A DNA stretch of 64,000 nucleotides from Pseudomonas alkylphenolica (GTDB taxonomy: Bacteria > Pseudomonadota > Gammaproteobacteria > Pseudomonadales > Pseudomonadaceae), in NCBI RefSeq assembly GCF_004025535.1, contig NZ_QJRG01000042.1, forward strand, positions 186,001-250,000. Direction: 5' to 3'. The notes under the pieces were generated by a model. The model was not told the origin of the DNA. It did no database searches and worked only from the letters and a program-made list of their open reading frames with translations. The position numbers were made by a program, and so were the translations under genes. Numbering within the stretch: the stretch's first letter is position 1; each line of letters opens with the position of its first letter. Positions 1-8,753 of this stretch are shown here, in pieces.

Positions 1-688
1 TACCGGTTTCGCCCTGGATCAGGATCGGCGCATCGAGGCTGGCCACTTTGTGCAGCCGCACCTTGAGTTCCTTGAGCGGCGCCGAATCGCCCAGCAGCGT
101 TTGCAGCCCTTCGGCATGGTCATGCAGCAGCGAGGCCAGGCGTTCACCGATGCGGCTGGGCGGGTACAGGGTGAGCAATCCACCCACCAGCGCATCGGTG
201 CCGCCACTGATCGGCGTGGCCTCCAGCAACAGCGCCTGGCCCTGCAGGCTCACCTCGCACATTGGCAGGCGAAAACCTTTGTCGATCAAGGTTTGCGCCA
301 GGTCCGGCTCGGTGAACAGGCTGGACAACGGCTCGCCGGCAGGCTCGCGGCCGACCAGGCTGACCAGCGTCGGGTTGGCCAGCAGCACATGGCCGCAAGG
401 GTCGACGGCCAGCACCGGATCGCTCATCGCCGCCAGCAATGCTTCCAGTTGCAGGCGTCGGCGTTGGCCAGGGAGAAAGTCGACCAGCTCCACGGCCTGC
501 ACCCCGACCACCCGCAGCAGCGCGTCGTGAAGTTCCTCCAGCACCGCTTGCGACAGCGCCGGGGCATCGATATAGACGTTCGGCGGGCTCATTTCCACCG
601 CGTCCAGGTTGAGGTTGCGCGCGCCCAGCAACGCCAGGATCTCCTGGGTGATACCGACACGGTCGATGAAAGTGACGTGAATGCGCAT
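1..688 (-). CDS. TyrR/PhhR-type sigma-54 activator, N-terminal part (cut by window edge)
   Basis: The protein opens MRIHVTFIDRVGITQEILAL, the ACT-like start of TyrR/PhhR regulators. A PAS-like segment follows (about residues 77-190, around MSDPVLAVDPCGHVLLANP). The frame then enters the AAA+ sigma-54 interaction domain and stops at the window edge just at the Walker A region (ILIQGETG). The start at 688 has an AGGAG site a few bases upstream. Family members activate or repress genes for aromatic or other amino acid catabolism from enhancer-like sites. The upstream co-oriented gene encodes an amino acid permease, so this may be its regulator, but a terminator-like hairpin lies between them. 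The effector is unknown. Confidence 0.85.
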   Translation of the reverse strand, partial: MRIHVTFIDRVGITQEILALLGARNLNLDAVEMSPPNVYIDAPALSQAVLEELHDALLRVVGVQAVELVDFLPGQRRRLQLEALLAAMSDPVLAVDPCGHVLLANPTLVSLVGREPAGEPLSSLFTEPDLAQTLIDKGFRLPMCEVSLQGQALLLEATPISGGTDALVGGLLTLYPPSRIGERLASLLHDHAEGLQTLLGDSAPLKELKVRLHKVASLDAPILIQGETG

Positions 689-717
689 CGTGAGCTCCTG
701 CCTGTCAAACGACAACA

Positions 718-745
718 GGGGGACGGCACCGCTGTGCCATCCCCC
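718..745 (-). terminator. Hairpin between the cycA-like gene and the TyrR-like gene
   Basis: A run of five G, then A-C-GGCAC, faces GTGCC-A-T-CCCCC across a 4-base loop. The single C/A mismatch on the plus strand becomes a G-U wobble in the minus-strand transcript, so the structure fits RNA made from the permease gene that ends at 772. Only a weak T-rich stretch follows, so this is a terminator or attenuator candidate. Confidence 0.5.
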
Positions 746-771
746 CGCCGGTTAATGAGTGATTGCGGTGT

Positions 772-2196
772 TCAATCCGCGTCAAAGGTCAACTGCATGC
801 CCTCCTGCCGTTTCTGCCGCAACTGGCGATAGGAAATGCCCAGCACGACAAACCAGGCAGGCACCAGGTACAGCGCCTGGCGGGTGTCTTCCTGCAGGGC
901 CAGAAGGGCCAGGATGAACATGAAGAACGTCAGGCACACCCAGACCATGAAAATCCCGCCTGGCATCTTGTACTTCGAGGCGCGGTGCAGGCTGTCGCGC
1001 TGTTTGCGGTACGCCAGGTACGACAACAGGATCATCGACCAGACAAACATGAACAGAATCGCCGACACCGTGGTGATCAGGGTGAAGGCATCGAGCATGT
1101 TCGGCACCAGGTAAATCACCAGCGCGCCGGCCAGCAGGCAGATGCAGGAGAAGATCAGGCCATTGGAGGGCACGGCGCGTTTTGACAGCACCCCGAACTT
1201 GCCCGGCGCATCACCGTCAACCGCCAGGCCATAGAGCATGCGGCTGGTGGAGAACACGCCGCTGTTGGCCGACGATGCGGCCGAGGTGAGCACGACAAAG
1301 TTGATGATCCCGGCGGCAGCAGGCAGGCCGGCGAGCACGAACAGCTCTACGAACGGGCTCTTGTTGGCGACCACGTCGCGCCATGGCGTCACGGCCATGA
1401 TGGCGATCAGCGCAAACACGTAGAAGATGATGATGCGCAGGGGAATCGAATTGATTGCCCGTGGCAGGTTGCGCTCCGGGTTCTTGGTTTCTGCGGCGGT
1501 GGTGCCCACCAGTTCGATGCCGACAAAGGCGAACACGGCAATCTGGAAGCCGGCAAAAAAGCCCATGGCGCCATGCGGGAACATCCCGTCGTCGTTCCAC
1601 AGGTTGGCCAGCGAAGCGGTGTTGCCGGTTGGCGACTGATAGGCGGCAACCACCATGTACAACCCCGTGCACACCAGCGCACAGATGGCGACGATCTTGA
1701 TCATGGCGAACCAGAATTCCAGTTCGCCGAACATTTTCACTGTCACCAGGTTGAGCCCCAGCAGCAAGCCGACACAACTGATGGCCGGCATCCACAGCGG
1801 TATATCCGGGAACCAGAACTGTAAATAAGCAGAGATGGCGATAACATCGGCAATCCCGGTGACAATCCAGCAGAACCAGTAAGTCCAGCCGGTAAAATAC
1901 CCGGCCCAGGGTCCTAACAGATCAGCGGAAAAGTCGATGAAGGATTTGTAGTTGAGATTGGACAGCAGTAATTCGCCCATTGCCCGCATGACAAAGAACA
2001 GCATGAACCCAATAATCATGTAGACGAATATGATTGAAGGCCCGGCGAGGCTGATGGTTTTGCCAGAGCCCATGAACAGGCCGGTGCCAATGGCGCCGCC
2101 GATGGCAATCAACTGAATATGGCGATTCGACAGGTTGCGTTTGAGTTCGTGTTCCTCTGCTTCAGGCGGGCGGAGATCGAGCGTCGGTTTTTTCAT
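772..2196 (-). CDS. cycA: Amino acid permease, CycA-like (D-alanine/D-serine/glycine:H+ symporter)
   Basis: This 474-residue APC-family inner-membrane permease opens with the family pattern LKRNLSNRHIQLIAIGGAIGTGLFMGSG near residue 19 and has about 12 hydrophobic segments. The sequence resembles CycA, which imports D-serine, D-alanine and glycine by proton symport. The length is usual for the family. An AAGG site precedes the ATG. D-serine dehydratase sits 23 kb away in this window, which fits a D-amino acid role, but related permeases (proline-specific or aromatic) cannot be fully excluded. The nearby TyrR-like regulator may control it. Confidence 0.8.
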   Translation of the reverse strand: MKKPTLDLRPPEAEEHELKRNLSNRHIQLIAIGGAIGTGLFMGSGKTISLAGPSIIFVYMIIGFMLFFVMRAMGELLLSNLNYKSFIDFSADLLGPWAGYFTGWTYWFCWIVTGIADVIAISAYLQFWFPDIPLWMPAISCVGLLLGLNLVTVKMFGELEFWFAMIKIVAICALVCTGLYMVVAAYQSPTGNTASLANLWNDDGMFPHGAMGFFAGFQIAVFAFVGIELVGTTAAETKNPERNLPRAINSIPLRIIIFYVFALIAIMAVTPWRDVVANKSPFVELFVLAGLPAAAGIINFVVLTSAASSANSGVFSTSRMLYGLAVDGDAPGKFGVLSKRAVPSNGLIFSCICLLAGALVIYLVPNMLDAFTLITTVSAILFMFVWSMILLSYLAYRKQRDSLHRASKYKMPGGIFMVWVCLTFFMFILALLALQEDTRQALYLVPAWFVVLGISYRQLRQKRQEGMQLTFDAD

Positions 2197-2444
2197 TGTT
2201 ATATACCTTGCTAGTTTAATTGTTTTTATAACATCACAAGTTCAACTACCTCACCGGGACAAACAATTAGCGAGTCCGCTTTGGTACGGGTGAAAGAGCA
2301 AGGTCTATGCCAAACGTAAAATACCGCGTAAACCGCGGGTTTAATGAGTGCTGCAGTTGCCCGGGTGTAATGAAGTCACTCCGGGTAGTGCGCACTATTG
2401 GGCTGTGTAATGGCGCGAAAGCGTCGTATGGCCTGACGTAGGCG

Positions 2445-2470
2445 CCATTGGAGCGTTTTCGCTCCAATGG
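2445..2470. repeat. Perfect 11-bp inverted repeat with TTTT loop
   Basis: The arm CCATTGGAGCG is followed by TTTT and the exact reverse complement CGCTCCAATGG. There is no T-tract on either side, so it is not a textbook terminator. It could stabilise the 3' end of the GMC operon transcript or be an operator upstream of the permease promoter. Confidence 0.6.
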
Positions 2471-2500
2471 AACGCTATCAGTCCGGACTGCTGCGCGCCC

Positions 2501-2520
2501 TTCGCGGGTAAACCCGCGAA
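2501..2520. repeat. Truncated REP-like palindrome
   Basis: The 9-bp arms TTCGCGGGT and ACCCGCGAA are separated by AA, three bases after the GMC gene stop. This is the core of the longer REP sequence found intact as inverted pairs at 32108-32169 and 41542-41609, but it lacks the CTCCCACAG tail. Confidence 0.6.
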
Positions 2521-2523
2521 GAC

Positions 2524-4209
2524 TCAGGTACCTACCTTGCGCACGGGCGCATGGCTGCGCTGCTGCGCTTCCCAGTTGTCCACCAGGCCTACATTGACCG
2601 TGGCCGGCGCCAGCGGCTGACGCCCACGCACCAGGTCAGCCGCACGTTCGGCGAGCATGATGGTCGGCGCGTTCAGGTTGCCGTTGGGCTCGCTGGGGAA
2701 CACAGAGGAGTCGATCACCCGCAGCCCCTGCAAACCGTGCACGCGCAGCGCCGAATCGACCACCGCCATGTCGTCTTCACCCATGCGGCAGGAGCCACAG
2801 GGATGCATGGTGCTTTCCATGTTGGCGCGGACAAAAGCGTCGATCTGCTCGTCGGTCTGCACCTCCGGCCCGGGCGCCAGTTCTTCACCACGGAAACGGT
2901 CCATGGCCGGTTGCGCAATGATTTCCCGGGTCAGGCGCACGCAGCGACGAAAGCCCTCGCGGTCCTCTTCGCTTTCCAGGTAGTTGAAGCGGATTTCCGG
3001 GTGCTGGTAAGGGTCGGCCGACAGCGCCCGCACGTGGCCGCGGCTCTTGGGTTTGTTCGGCCCGGTAAGCACCATGAAGCCGTGCCCCTTGAACGGTTTG
3101 TCGCCGTCGTAGCGCATGGCCGCCGGCAAAAAGTGGAACTGGATGTCCGGCCAGCGCAGGCCCTTGGACGAGCGGATGAAACCACCGGCCTCGAAGTGGT
3201 TGCTGGCGCCCAGCCCATCCTTGAACAGCAGCCAGCGCAAGCCGATCAGCGCCTTGCCCAGCAGGCTCATCTTTCCGTTGAGCGTTACCGGCTGCTTGCA
3301 GGCGTACTGGATGTAGATTTCCGAATGATCCTGCAGGTTTTCGCCCACCCCAGGCAGGTTGTGACGCACCTCGATGCCGGCCTTTTTCAGCACCGCCTCC
3401 GGGCCGATCCCCGAGCGCTGCAACAGGTGCGGCGAGCCGATCGGACCGGACGACACCAGCACTTCGCGGTTGCAATACACGGTGTGGGTCGTGCCGCCTT
3501 CGTCATATTCCACCCCTACCGCGCGCTTGCCGTCGAGCAGGATGCGCCGGGTCATGGCATGGGTGACGACGGTCAGGTTCGGCCGGGTCATGGCCGGGCG
3601 CAGATAGGCATTGGCGGTGGACCAGCGCACGCCATCCTTGACGGTCATGTGCATGGCGCCAAAGCCTTCCTGCATGTAGCCGTTGCAGTCGTCGGTCTTG
3701 ATGTAACCAGCCTCGGCACCGGCTTCCACCCAGGCGCCGTACAGCGGGTTCTGCATGTTGTTGCCGTTGTTGGTGGCCAGCGGCCCGCTGCCGCCGCGAT
3801 AGTCGTCACCGCCAAACTTGTAGGTTTCGGCACGCTTGAAGTACGGCAGGCAGTTGCGGTAGCCCCAGTCTTTTGCGCCCAGGCTTTCCCACTCGTCGAA
3901 GTCGCAGGCATGGCCACGAATATAGACCAGGCCATTGATCGACGACGAACCACCGAGCACCTTGCCTCGCGGGCAGTGCAGGCGCCGACCGTCCAGGTGC
4001 GGTTCGGCGACCGTCTCGTAGCGCCAGTTGTATTTCTTGGTGTTCATCGGCAGCGAGAAGGCGCTGGGCATCTGGATCAGCACACTGCGGTCGCTGCCAC
4101 CGAACTCCAGAACCAGTACCGAAGTACCGGCGTCCTCGGTCAGGCGGTTGGCCAGGACGCAGCCGGCCGAGCCCGCACCAATGATGATGTAGTCATAGCG
4201 TTTGTTCAT
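2524..4209 (-). CDS. GMC-family oxidoreductase (choline dehydrogenase-like)
   Basis: This 561-residue FAD enzyme has the ADP-binding GAGSAG (11-16), GMC signature 1 around [18 protein letters not shown] (82-99), signature 2 around [17 protein letters not shown] (253-269), and the active-site histidine in [10 protein letters not shown] (H469). Family members oxidise primary alcohols to aldehydes. Choline dehydrogenase is the best-known relative, but this gene is not with betB/betI, so the BetA name would be a guess. It is the last gene of the operon, starting 4 bases after the NCS1 permease stop. The expected product, an aldehyde, would feed the aldehyde dehydrogenase in the same operon. Confidence 0.85.
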   Translation of the reverse strand: MNKRYDYIIIGAGSAGCVLANRLTEDAGTSVLVLEFGGSDRSVLIQMPSAFSLPMNTKKYNWRYETVAEPHLDGRRLHCPRGKVLGGSSSINGLVYIRGHACDFDEWESLGAKDWGYRNCLPYFKRAETYKFGGDDYRGGSGPLATNNGNNMQNPLYGAWVEAGAEAGYIKTDDCNGYMQEGFGAMHMTVKDGVRWSTANAYLRPAMTRPNLTVVTHAMTRRILLDGKRAVGVEYDEGGTTHTVYCNREVLVSSGPIGSPHLLQRSGIGPEAVLKKAGIEVRHNLPGVGENLQDHSEIYIQYACKQPVTLNGKMSLLGKALIGLRWLLFKDGLGASNHFEAGGFIRSSKGLRWPDIQFHFLPAAMRYDGDKPFKGHGFMVLTGPNKPKSRGHVRALSADPYQHPEIRFNYLESEEDREGFRRCVRLTREIIAQPAMDRFRGEELAPGPEVQTDEQIDAFVRANMESTMHPCGSCRMGEDDMAVVDSALRVHGLQGLRVIDSSVFPSEPNGNLNAPTIMLAERAADLVRGRQPLAPATVNVGLVDNWEAQQRSHAPVRKVGT

Positions 4210-4213
4210 GGTT

Positions 4214-5683
4214 CTAGTCCTTTGCGCCGAGGCCTGCAGCCTCGATAGTGCGTTCGTTGCCTTGTGGGTAGCTGCCCCAGCCCAGTCGTGTCGCCAGCAC
4301 GCGGCTCAGCCCGTAGTGGACCAGCCCGGCCAGCAGGCAGGACGGCAGCGAGGCGGTGGCGAAGGTGAAGAAGGTGGTGTTGGCCAGGGTCTGCGGGTTG
4401 AACACCACCACGTAGATCGCAAAGCCTGCTGCCAGCGCCAGCAAGGCGATGGGGTTGAAGCCTTTGCAGAAGCGCAGCGGCGAGCGCGCTTGCGCGGCAT
4501 AGAGGTGGCGCAGGTTCAGGCGCTGCTGGCGCAGGAAGAAGTAGTCGGCGATACCGATGCCGGCCAGTGCGCTGTTGAGTGCGGAGGTCCACACCAGGAA
4601 GATGAAGAAACCGTCGTAGATCCCCGGGAAGCACAGGACGATGGCCACCGGAATGACGCAGAACAACCCGATCAGCAAGCCCCAGGGCACCCTGCGCAGC
4701 CGCTCCCCGGCCAGCTGACGCAAACCGATGACAGCGGTGTAGAGGATGTTGACCATCCCGGTCAGGTTGGCCAGGGCGAGAAAGCTCAGCGCAATCACGC
4801 CAAAACCCAGGCCGCCGGCCAGGCGCATCCAGGCAGTCGGGTCACTGCTGCCCAGGGTCGAGGCGGCGAACAGGCTGACGATCTCGCCCAGCGACGCGGC
4901 GCCGAAAATGCCCACCAGGTTCGGCCAGAAGGCCGTGCGCTGGTTGCTGCACAAGCGTGACAGGTTGCCGATGTAGGGCCACCAGGAGAAGCCGGCCGCA
5001 ATGTTGATTTCCACGGCGATCATGAAATTGATGCGCTGGTCGCCAAATGGCGGTTGCAGGGGTGGCATGGCCAGCAGTTCGCTCAGGCTGTAACGCTGGG
5101 AAATGAAGTACATCAACGCCAGCATGATCAGGATCAGGCTCGGTGCGATCACGGCGCTCAACCGGCGGATCATGTCTGGCCCGCGCATGGCCACCAGCGC
5201 CGCCAGGGTGATGGCGAGCAAGGCTCCGGCAGTCACCAGCCAGTCGTTGTTGTCGGCGGGCCGCTGTTGTACGAGGGTTTGCAGGTTGTCCAGCGCGCGC
5301 CCGCACATCAGCCCCAACACCGCCAGCCAGCCCATGGTCAGGATCACCACCGAGAGGATGTGGACCAGGCGACTGCCATTGATGCCGAACATGCTGCGCA
5401 AAAACGTAAACTGCTCGACACCGTACTTGCCGCACGGCACGCAGGTGGACGACGCGGCCAGCACCACGCCGATGATGTTGCCGATAATGATCGCGGCGAT
5501 GCCCTGCAAGGGCCCGACAAACAGCGCCGTGGCGCCGCCGATCAGAAACACCCAGGTGGCCACCGCCAGCGCCGAGTTGGCATAGGCAAAGCCCCAGAAA
5601 CCCCACACCCGTTCGGTGGGCAGCAAGGGGGTATCACCGCGTTCCGCGCTCAGGCGAAACTCCTCTTCTCTGGACGGGCTCAT
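4214..5683 (-). CDS. NCS1-family (purine/cytosine permease-like) transporter
   Basis: This 489-residue inner-membrane protein has about 12 hydrophobic segments. It shows the NCS1 features of a soluble N-terminus leading into [15 protein letters not shown] and a [12 protein letters not shown] segment near residue 240. NCS1 carriers import nucleobases, hydantoins, allantoin, thiamine and similar nitrogen compounds with H+ or Na+. The start at 5683 overlaps the stop of the small upstream gene as ATGA, implying translational coupling; an in-frame start 54 bases earlier would lie inside that gene. The operon partners suggest a guanidino or amino-alcohol substrate, which is inference. Confidence 0.85.
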   Translation of the reverse strand: MSPSREEEFRLSAERGDTPLLPTERVWGFWGFAYANSALAVATWVFLIGGATALFVGPLQGIAAIIIGNIIGVVLAASSTCVPCGKYGVEQFTFLRSMFGINGSRLVHILSVVILTMGWLAVLGLMCGRALDNLQTLVQQRPADNNDWLVTAGALLAITLAALVAMRGPDMIRRLSAVIAPSLILIMLALMYFISQRYSLSELLAMPPLQPPFGDQRINFMIAVEINIAAGFSWWPYIGNLSRLCSNQRTAFWPNLVGIFGAASLGEIVSLFAASTLGSSDPTAWMRLAGGLGFGVIALSFLALANLTGMVNILYTAVIGLRQLAGERLRRVPWGLLIGLFCVIPVAIVLCFPGIYDGFFIFLVWTSALNSALAGIGIADYFFLRQQRLNLRHLYAAQARSPLRFCKGFNPIALLALAAGFAIYVVVFNPQTLANTTFFTFATASLPSCLLAGLVHYGLSRVLATRLGWGSYPQGNERTIEAAGLGAKD

Positions 5684-5859
5684 GGCTGGCCCCCGAGCAA
5701 ATAAGCACCCGCGACCATCACCAGCGTCAGTAAACACAACGCCACCACGTCACGCACGCTCAATGCACCCGGCCAGTGCGCCCTCCTCTCCAGTTCTTCG
5801 TAGGCGCGTATGCGCCGCTCCAGATCTTGCGCACGCGCTTCATCCACTTGGCTGTTCAT
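5680..5859 (-). CDS. Small single-pass membrane protein coupled to the NCS1 permease
   Basis: This is a 59-residue protein: a charged helical segment rich in Arg and Glu (about 5-28), then one hydrophobic segment (about 37-55, VVALCLLTLVMVAGAYLL) and a short polar tail. I chose the ATG at 5859 because GAGG lies 8 bases upstream; ATG 5865 and GTG 5868 are alternatives. Its stop overlaps the permease start by 4 bases. I do not recognise the family. By analogy with small subunits that accompany SSS-type carriers such as YhdT with PanF, it may be an accessory subunit of the NCS1 carrier (inference). Confidence 0.65.
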   Translation of the reverse strand: MNSQVDEARAQDLERRIRAYEELERRAHWPGALSVRDVVALCLLTLVMVAGAYLLGGQP

Positions 5860-5957
5860 GGGCATCACCTCGATAGGTTCTTGTTCTTGAAATTCGATGC
5901 ATCCGATAAACCTGCGCCGCTCGCCAACCGTCAGCGGCGCAGGTCAGCCCTGTTACC

Positions 5958-7466
5958 TCAGGGCAAGGTGATCCAGACCGCCTTGGTCTCCAGCAGGAAC
6001 TCCAGTTGTTCGGCGCCCATGTCCTTGCCGTAGCCCGACTGCTTGTAGCCACCGAACGGCATCGACGGGTCGAGGGTGCTGTGGGCGTTGACGTAGACCG
6101 TGCCGGCACGCAGCTGCGGGATCAGCCCGTGCACCCGGCCGAGGTCATTGGAGTAGATCGCCGCGGCCAGGCCGAACGCCGAATCATTGGCCAGGGCCAG
6201 CGCCTGCTCCTGGGTGTCGAAAGCCATGGTTACCAGCACCGGGCCGAAGATCTCCTCGCGGACGATGCGCATGCTGTTGTCGCAGTCGGCAAAAATCGTC
6301 GGCTGCACGAAGAACCCGGGGCCTTCGAGCGGCTCGCCGCCGTAATACAGCTGCGCGCCTTCCTGCTTGCCCAGCGCGATGTAGTCCAGCACCCGCTGCT
6401 GTTGCTGACGCGACACCATGGGGCTGATGAAGCAATCCGGATCAAGACCCGGTGCAATTTTCAGCGTGGCGGTATAGCGCGCCAGCGCCTCGAGGAACTG
6501 CGGGTAGATGCTGCGCTCGACATAGGCGCGGGTACCGGCATCGCAGACCTGCCCGGAGTTGAAGAACACACCGTTGGCCACGGCTTCGGCCGCCGCCTCG
6601 ATATCGGCATCGGCGAAGACGATGACCGGCGACTTGCCGCCCAGCTCCAGGGTCAGGCGCTTCATCTGGTCCATCGCCGACTTGCCCACCGAGCAACCCA
6701 CCGGGGTCGAGCCGGTGAAGCTCAGCTTGTCGATGCCCGGGTGGCGCGACATCGCCTCGCCGACCACGCTGCCGCGACCGGTGACAATGTTGATCACGCC
6801 GTCGGGTATGCCCGCTTCCTGCACCAGCTCGGCAAACCGCAGCGCCGACAGCGAGGTCAGCTCGGCAGGCTTGACCACCACGGTGCAGCCGGTCGCCAGC
6901 GCTGCACCCAGTTTCCAGGCCATGGTCTGCAGCGGGAAGTTCCAGGGTACGATCGCCCCGACCACACCCACCGGCTCTTTGCGGGTATACGCCAGGTAGT
7001 TGCCCGGCAGCGAAGGCTCGACGGTACGCCCGTGAATCTTGCTGGCCCAGCCGGCGAAGTAGCGCAAGGTGTCGACGGTGCCCTGGATGTCTACAGCACG
7101 GGCCTGGGCGACCGACTTGCCCATGTCGATGGACTCGATCTGCGCCAGCTCGTCGCCATTGCTTTCGATCAGGTCGGCCAGGCGATGAATCAGGCGCTCA
7201 CGTTCCAGCGGCTTGAGCTGGCTCCAGGGGCCGCCATCGAACTGCTCGCGCGCGGCATTTACGGCACGGTCGAGGTCATCGCTGGTGCCCATCGGAATGC
7301 GCGTCAGCACCGCTTCGGTCGATGGCTCGATGACTTCGGCACTGACGCCGTCGCTGGCTTCAAGCCAGGCGCCGCCAATGAACATGCGCTGCGGCTTGGA
7401 CAGAAATCGCTGGGTGGCCTCGGACACACCAAAGGCCTGCAGGTAGGTTTTTACCTTGTTGTCCAC
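5958..7466 (-). CDS. NAD(P)-dependent aldehyde dehydrogenase
   Basis: This 502-residue ALDH superfamily enzyme has PWNFPLQ (174-180), the general base E274 in LELGGKSP, and the catalytic Cys308 in NSGQVCDAG. The C-terminal PFGGYKQSGYG motif is also present. It resembles the phenylacetaldehyde/betaine-aldehyde/KauB-type group. It oxidises an aldehyde to a carboxylate in the cytoplasm. It starts 15 bases after the ureohydrolase stop, in one operon with a GMC alcohol dehydrogenase that could supply its aldehyde. In the known arginine transamination route, a KauB-type ALDH makes 4-guanidinobutyrate, the substrate of a ureohydrolase; that pairing is seen here too. Confidence 0.85.
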   Translation of the reverse strand: MDNKVKTYLQAFGVSEATQRFLSKPQRMFIGGAWLEASDGVSAEVIEPSTEAVLTRIPMGTSDDLDRAVNAAREQFDGGPWSQLKPLERERLIHRLADLIESNGDELAQIESIDMGKSVAQARAVDIQGTVDTLRYFAGWASKIHGRTVEPSLPGNYLAYTRKEPVGVVGAIVPWNFPLQTMAWKLGAALATGCTVVVKPAELTSLSALRFAELVQEAGIPDGVINIVTGRGSVVGEAMSRHPGIDKLSFTGSTPVGCSVGKSAMDQMKRLTLELGGKSPVIVFADADIEAAAEAVANGVFFNSGQVCDAGTRAYVERSIYPQFLEALARYTATLKIAPGLDPDCFISPMVSRQQQQRVLDYIALGKQEGAQLYYGGEPLEGPGFFVQPTIFADCDNSMRIVREEIFGPVLVTMAFDTQEQALALANDSAFGLAAAIYSNDLGRVHGLIPQLRAGTVYVNAHSTLDPSMPFGGYKQSGYGKDMGAEQLEFLLETKAVWITLP

Positions 7467-7481
7467 GGGAAATGCTCCGGA

Positions 7482-8453
7482 TCAACGGGCGCGGGCGCGC
7501 GCATGGAAAATGAAACCGATGCTGTTCATCAGCAGCTGCGCGGCGAGGATCGAGGTAACGCCAGCCGGGTCGTAGGCCGGGGCCACTTCCACCAGGTCCA
7601 TGCCGACGATGCGGCCCTGGCTGCGCTTGGCCAGCGCCTGGATGATTTCCAGCACTTCGTAGTAGAAGAAGCCGCCATGGCTCGGCGTACCGGTGCCTGG
7701 GGCAATGGAAGGGTCGAAACCGTCGATGTCGATGGTGATGTAGTAGTCGCGGCCCTCAGGAATCTTCGCCAGCACACCCTCACAACCGAGGCGGCGCACG
7801 TCGCGTACCGAAAGGATCTGCGAGCCGGCTTCGCGGGCGGCATCGTAGTCGTCACGGTTGGAGGAGGACACGTTGCGGATGCCCATCTGGGTCATGCCGA
7901 CGATGTGGTCCAGCTCCGAAGCGCGGCGCAGCGGGCTACCGTGGCCGTAGCGCACGCCATGGCGCTCGTCGACAAAGTCCAGGTGTGCGTCAAAGTGCAC
8001 GATGTGGATCGGCCCGCGGCCTTCGAATGCCTTGATCACCGGAGCGTGAATCGAGTGGTCGCCGCCCAGTACTACCGGCATGGCGCCCGAGGCGAGAATT
8101 TGACGCACGGCCATTTCGATGTTGGCGTTACTGGTGGCCATGTCGGTGTGGACGATATCGGCATCACCGACATCGACCATGCGCACCTGGTCTTCGGTCA
8201 GGTAGGTGGCGTCGTCTTCGAAGTCGTAGGCGCCGGAATGGCCGAAAGAGAACAGGGTCGATGCCTCGCGGATGCCGCGCGGTCCGAAGCGTGCGCCGGA
8301 GCGCCATTGCGTACCCATGTCGTTGGGGGCACCAAGGATCGCGACATCGGCATCGATGGCTTCCCAGTCGGTGCAGATGGGCGATTTGGCGAAGGTGCAA
8401 TGACCCACGAAGGGCAGGTTCAAGCGGCCGGATTCATAACCGTGCTTTGCCAT
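7482..8453 (-). CDS. Ureohydrolase (agmatinase/guanidinobutyrase family)
   Basis: This 323-residue arginase-fold enzyme keeps the metal ligands of the Mn-dependent ureohydrolases: H133 in GGDHS, D155, H157 and D159 in DAHLD, and D242 and D244 in DIDGFDPS. It would split a guanidino compound into urea and an amine. I start at ATG 8453, which has GGAGAAA upstream; a longer frame to 8645 adds 64 residues of non-homologous character across the promoter region. The substrate (agmatine, 4-guanidinobutyrate, 3-guanidinopropionate or another) cannot be read from the sequence. It is the first gene of the five-gene operon, divergent from a LysR gene. Confidence 0.85.
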   Translation of the reverse strand: MAKHGYESGRLNLPFVGHCTFAKSPICTDWEAIDADVAILGAPNDMGTQWRSGARFGPRGIREASTLFSFGHSGAYDFEDDATYLTEDQVRMVDVGDADIVHTDMATSNANIEMAVRQILASGAMPVVLGGDHSIHAPVIKAFEGRGPIHIVHFDAHLDFVDERHGVRYGHGSPLRRASELDHIVGMTQMGIRNVSSSNRDDYDAAREAGSQILSVRDVRRLGCEGVLAKIPEGRDYYITIDIDGFDPSIAPGTGTPSHGGFFYYEVLEIIQALAKRSQGRIVGMDLVEVAPAYDPAGVTSILAAQLLMNSIGFIFHARARAR

Positions 8454-8699
8454 GTTCGAGTTTCTCCAATTATTGTTCTGGTCAGGAGACGGGGCGACTG
8501 CTCGACCACCGTTGCAGCCACTATGGCGGCAGGTCGTCCACGGAAAAATGCGCAAGTCCAGATGCATACATCGCCAGATCCGAAGTATCCGCTTGCACCC
8601 CGCTCGCCCCGGAAAAATCGCTTTAGCCCGCAATGACTTTTCCAAACCGCAGGCATTGCGGCGAACGGTCGCACATGGTTAGCTTGCGAAAAAAAACAT

Positions 8700-8713
8700 T
8701 GACCGCACGGTCA
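8700..8713. promoter_or_regulatory. Candidate operator (TGACCG-CA-CGGTCA) in the divergent promoter region
   Basis: This is a perfect 6-bp inverted repeat with a 2-base spacer, lying 40 bases before the LysR start and about 250 bases before the ureohydrolase start. The flanking tract of eight A's just upstream could help DNA bending. It sits where a LysR-type or another regulator would bind to control both transcripts. It has no T-N11-A spacing, so the assignment to LysR is tentative. Confidence 0.4.
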
Positions 8714-8753
8714 TATCAGCGCCAGCGATGTGACAGGTGCACGGGAGGCCAGC

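Larger units (their letters stand above)
2197..2523. other. Intergenic region upstream of the permease gene and downstream of the GMC operon
   Basis: This 327-base gap holds the promoter and leader of the permease gene (AT-rich, about 2197-2260) and the end of the five-gene operon. It contains a perfect 11-bp hairpin (2445-2470) and a truncated REP-like palindrome (2501-2520). A 66-codon minus-strand reading frame (2267-2467) has no ribosome site and crosses the hairpin, so I do not call it a gene. Confidence 0.7.

Noticed and set aside
2267..2467. A 66-codon minus-strand frame upstream of the permease gene
   Set aside because: No ribosome site, no recognisable product, and its start region covers the 2445-2470 hairpin.
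2551..4248. A 565-codon open frame on the plus strand opposite the GMC gene
   Set aside because: Same pattern of codon-bias shadow; the GMC signatures are on the minus strand.
6006..8636. An 876-codon open frame on the plus strand opposite the ALDH and ureohydrolase genes
   Set aside because: The minus strand has the catalytic motifs of both enzymes. The plus-strand product is His/Arg/Gly-rich with no domain.
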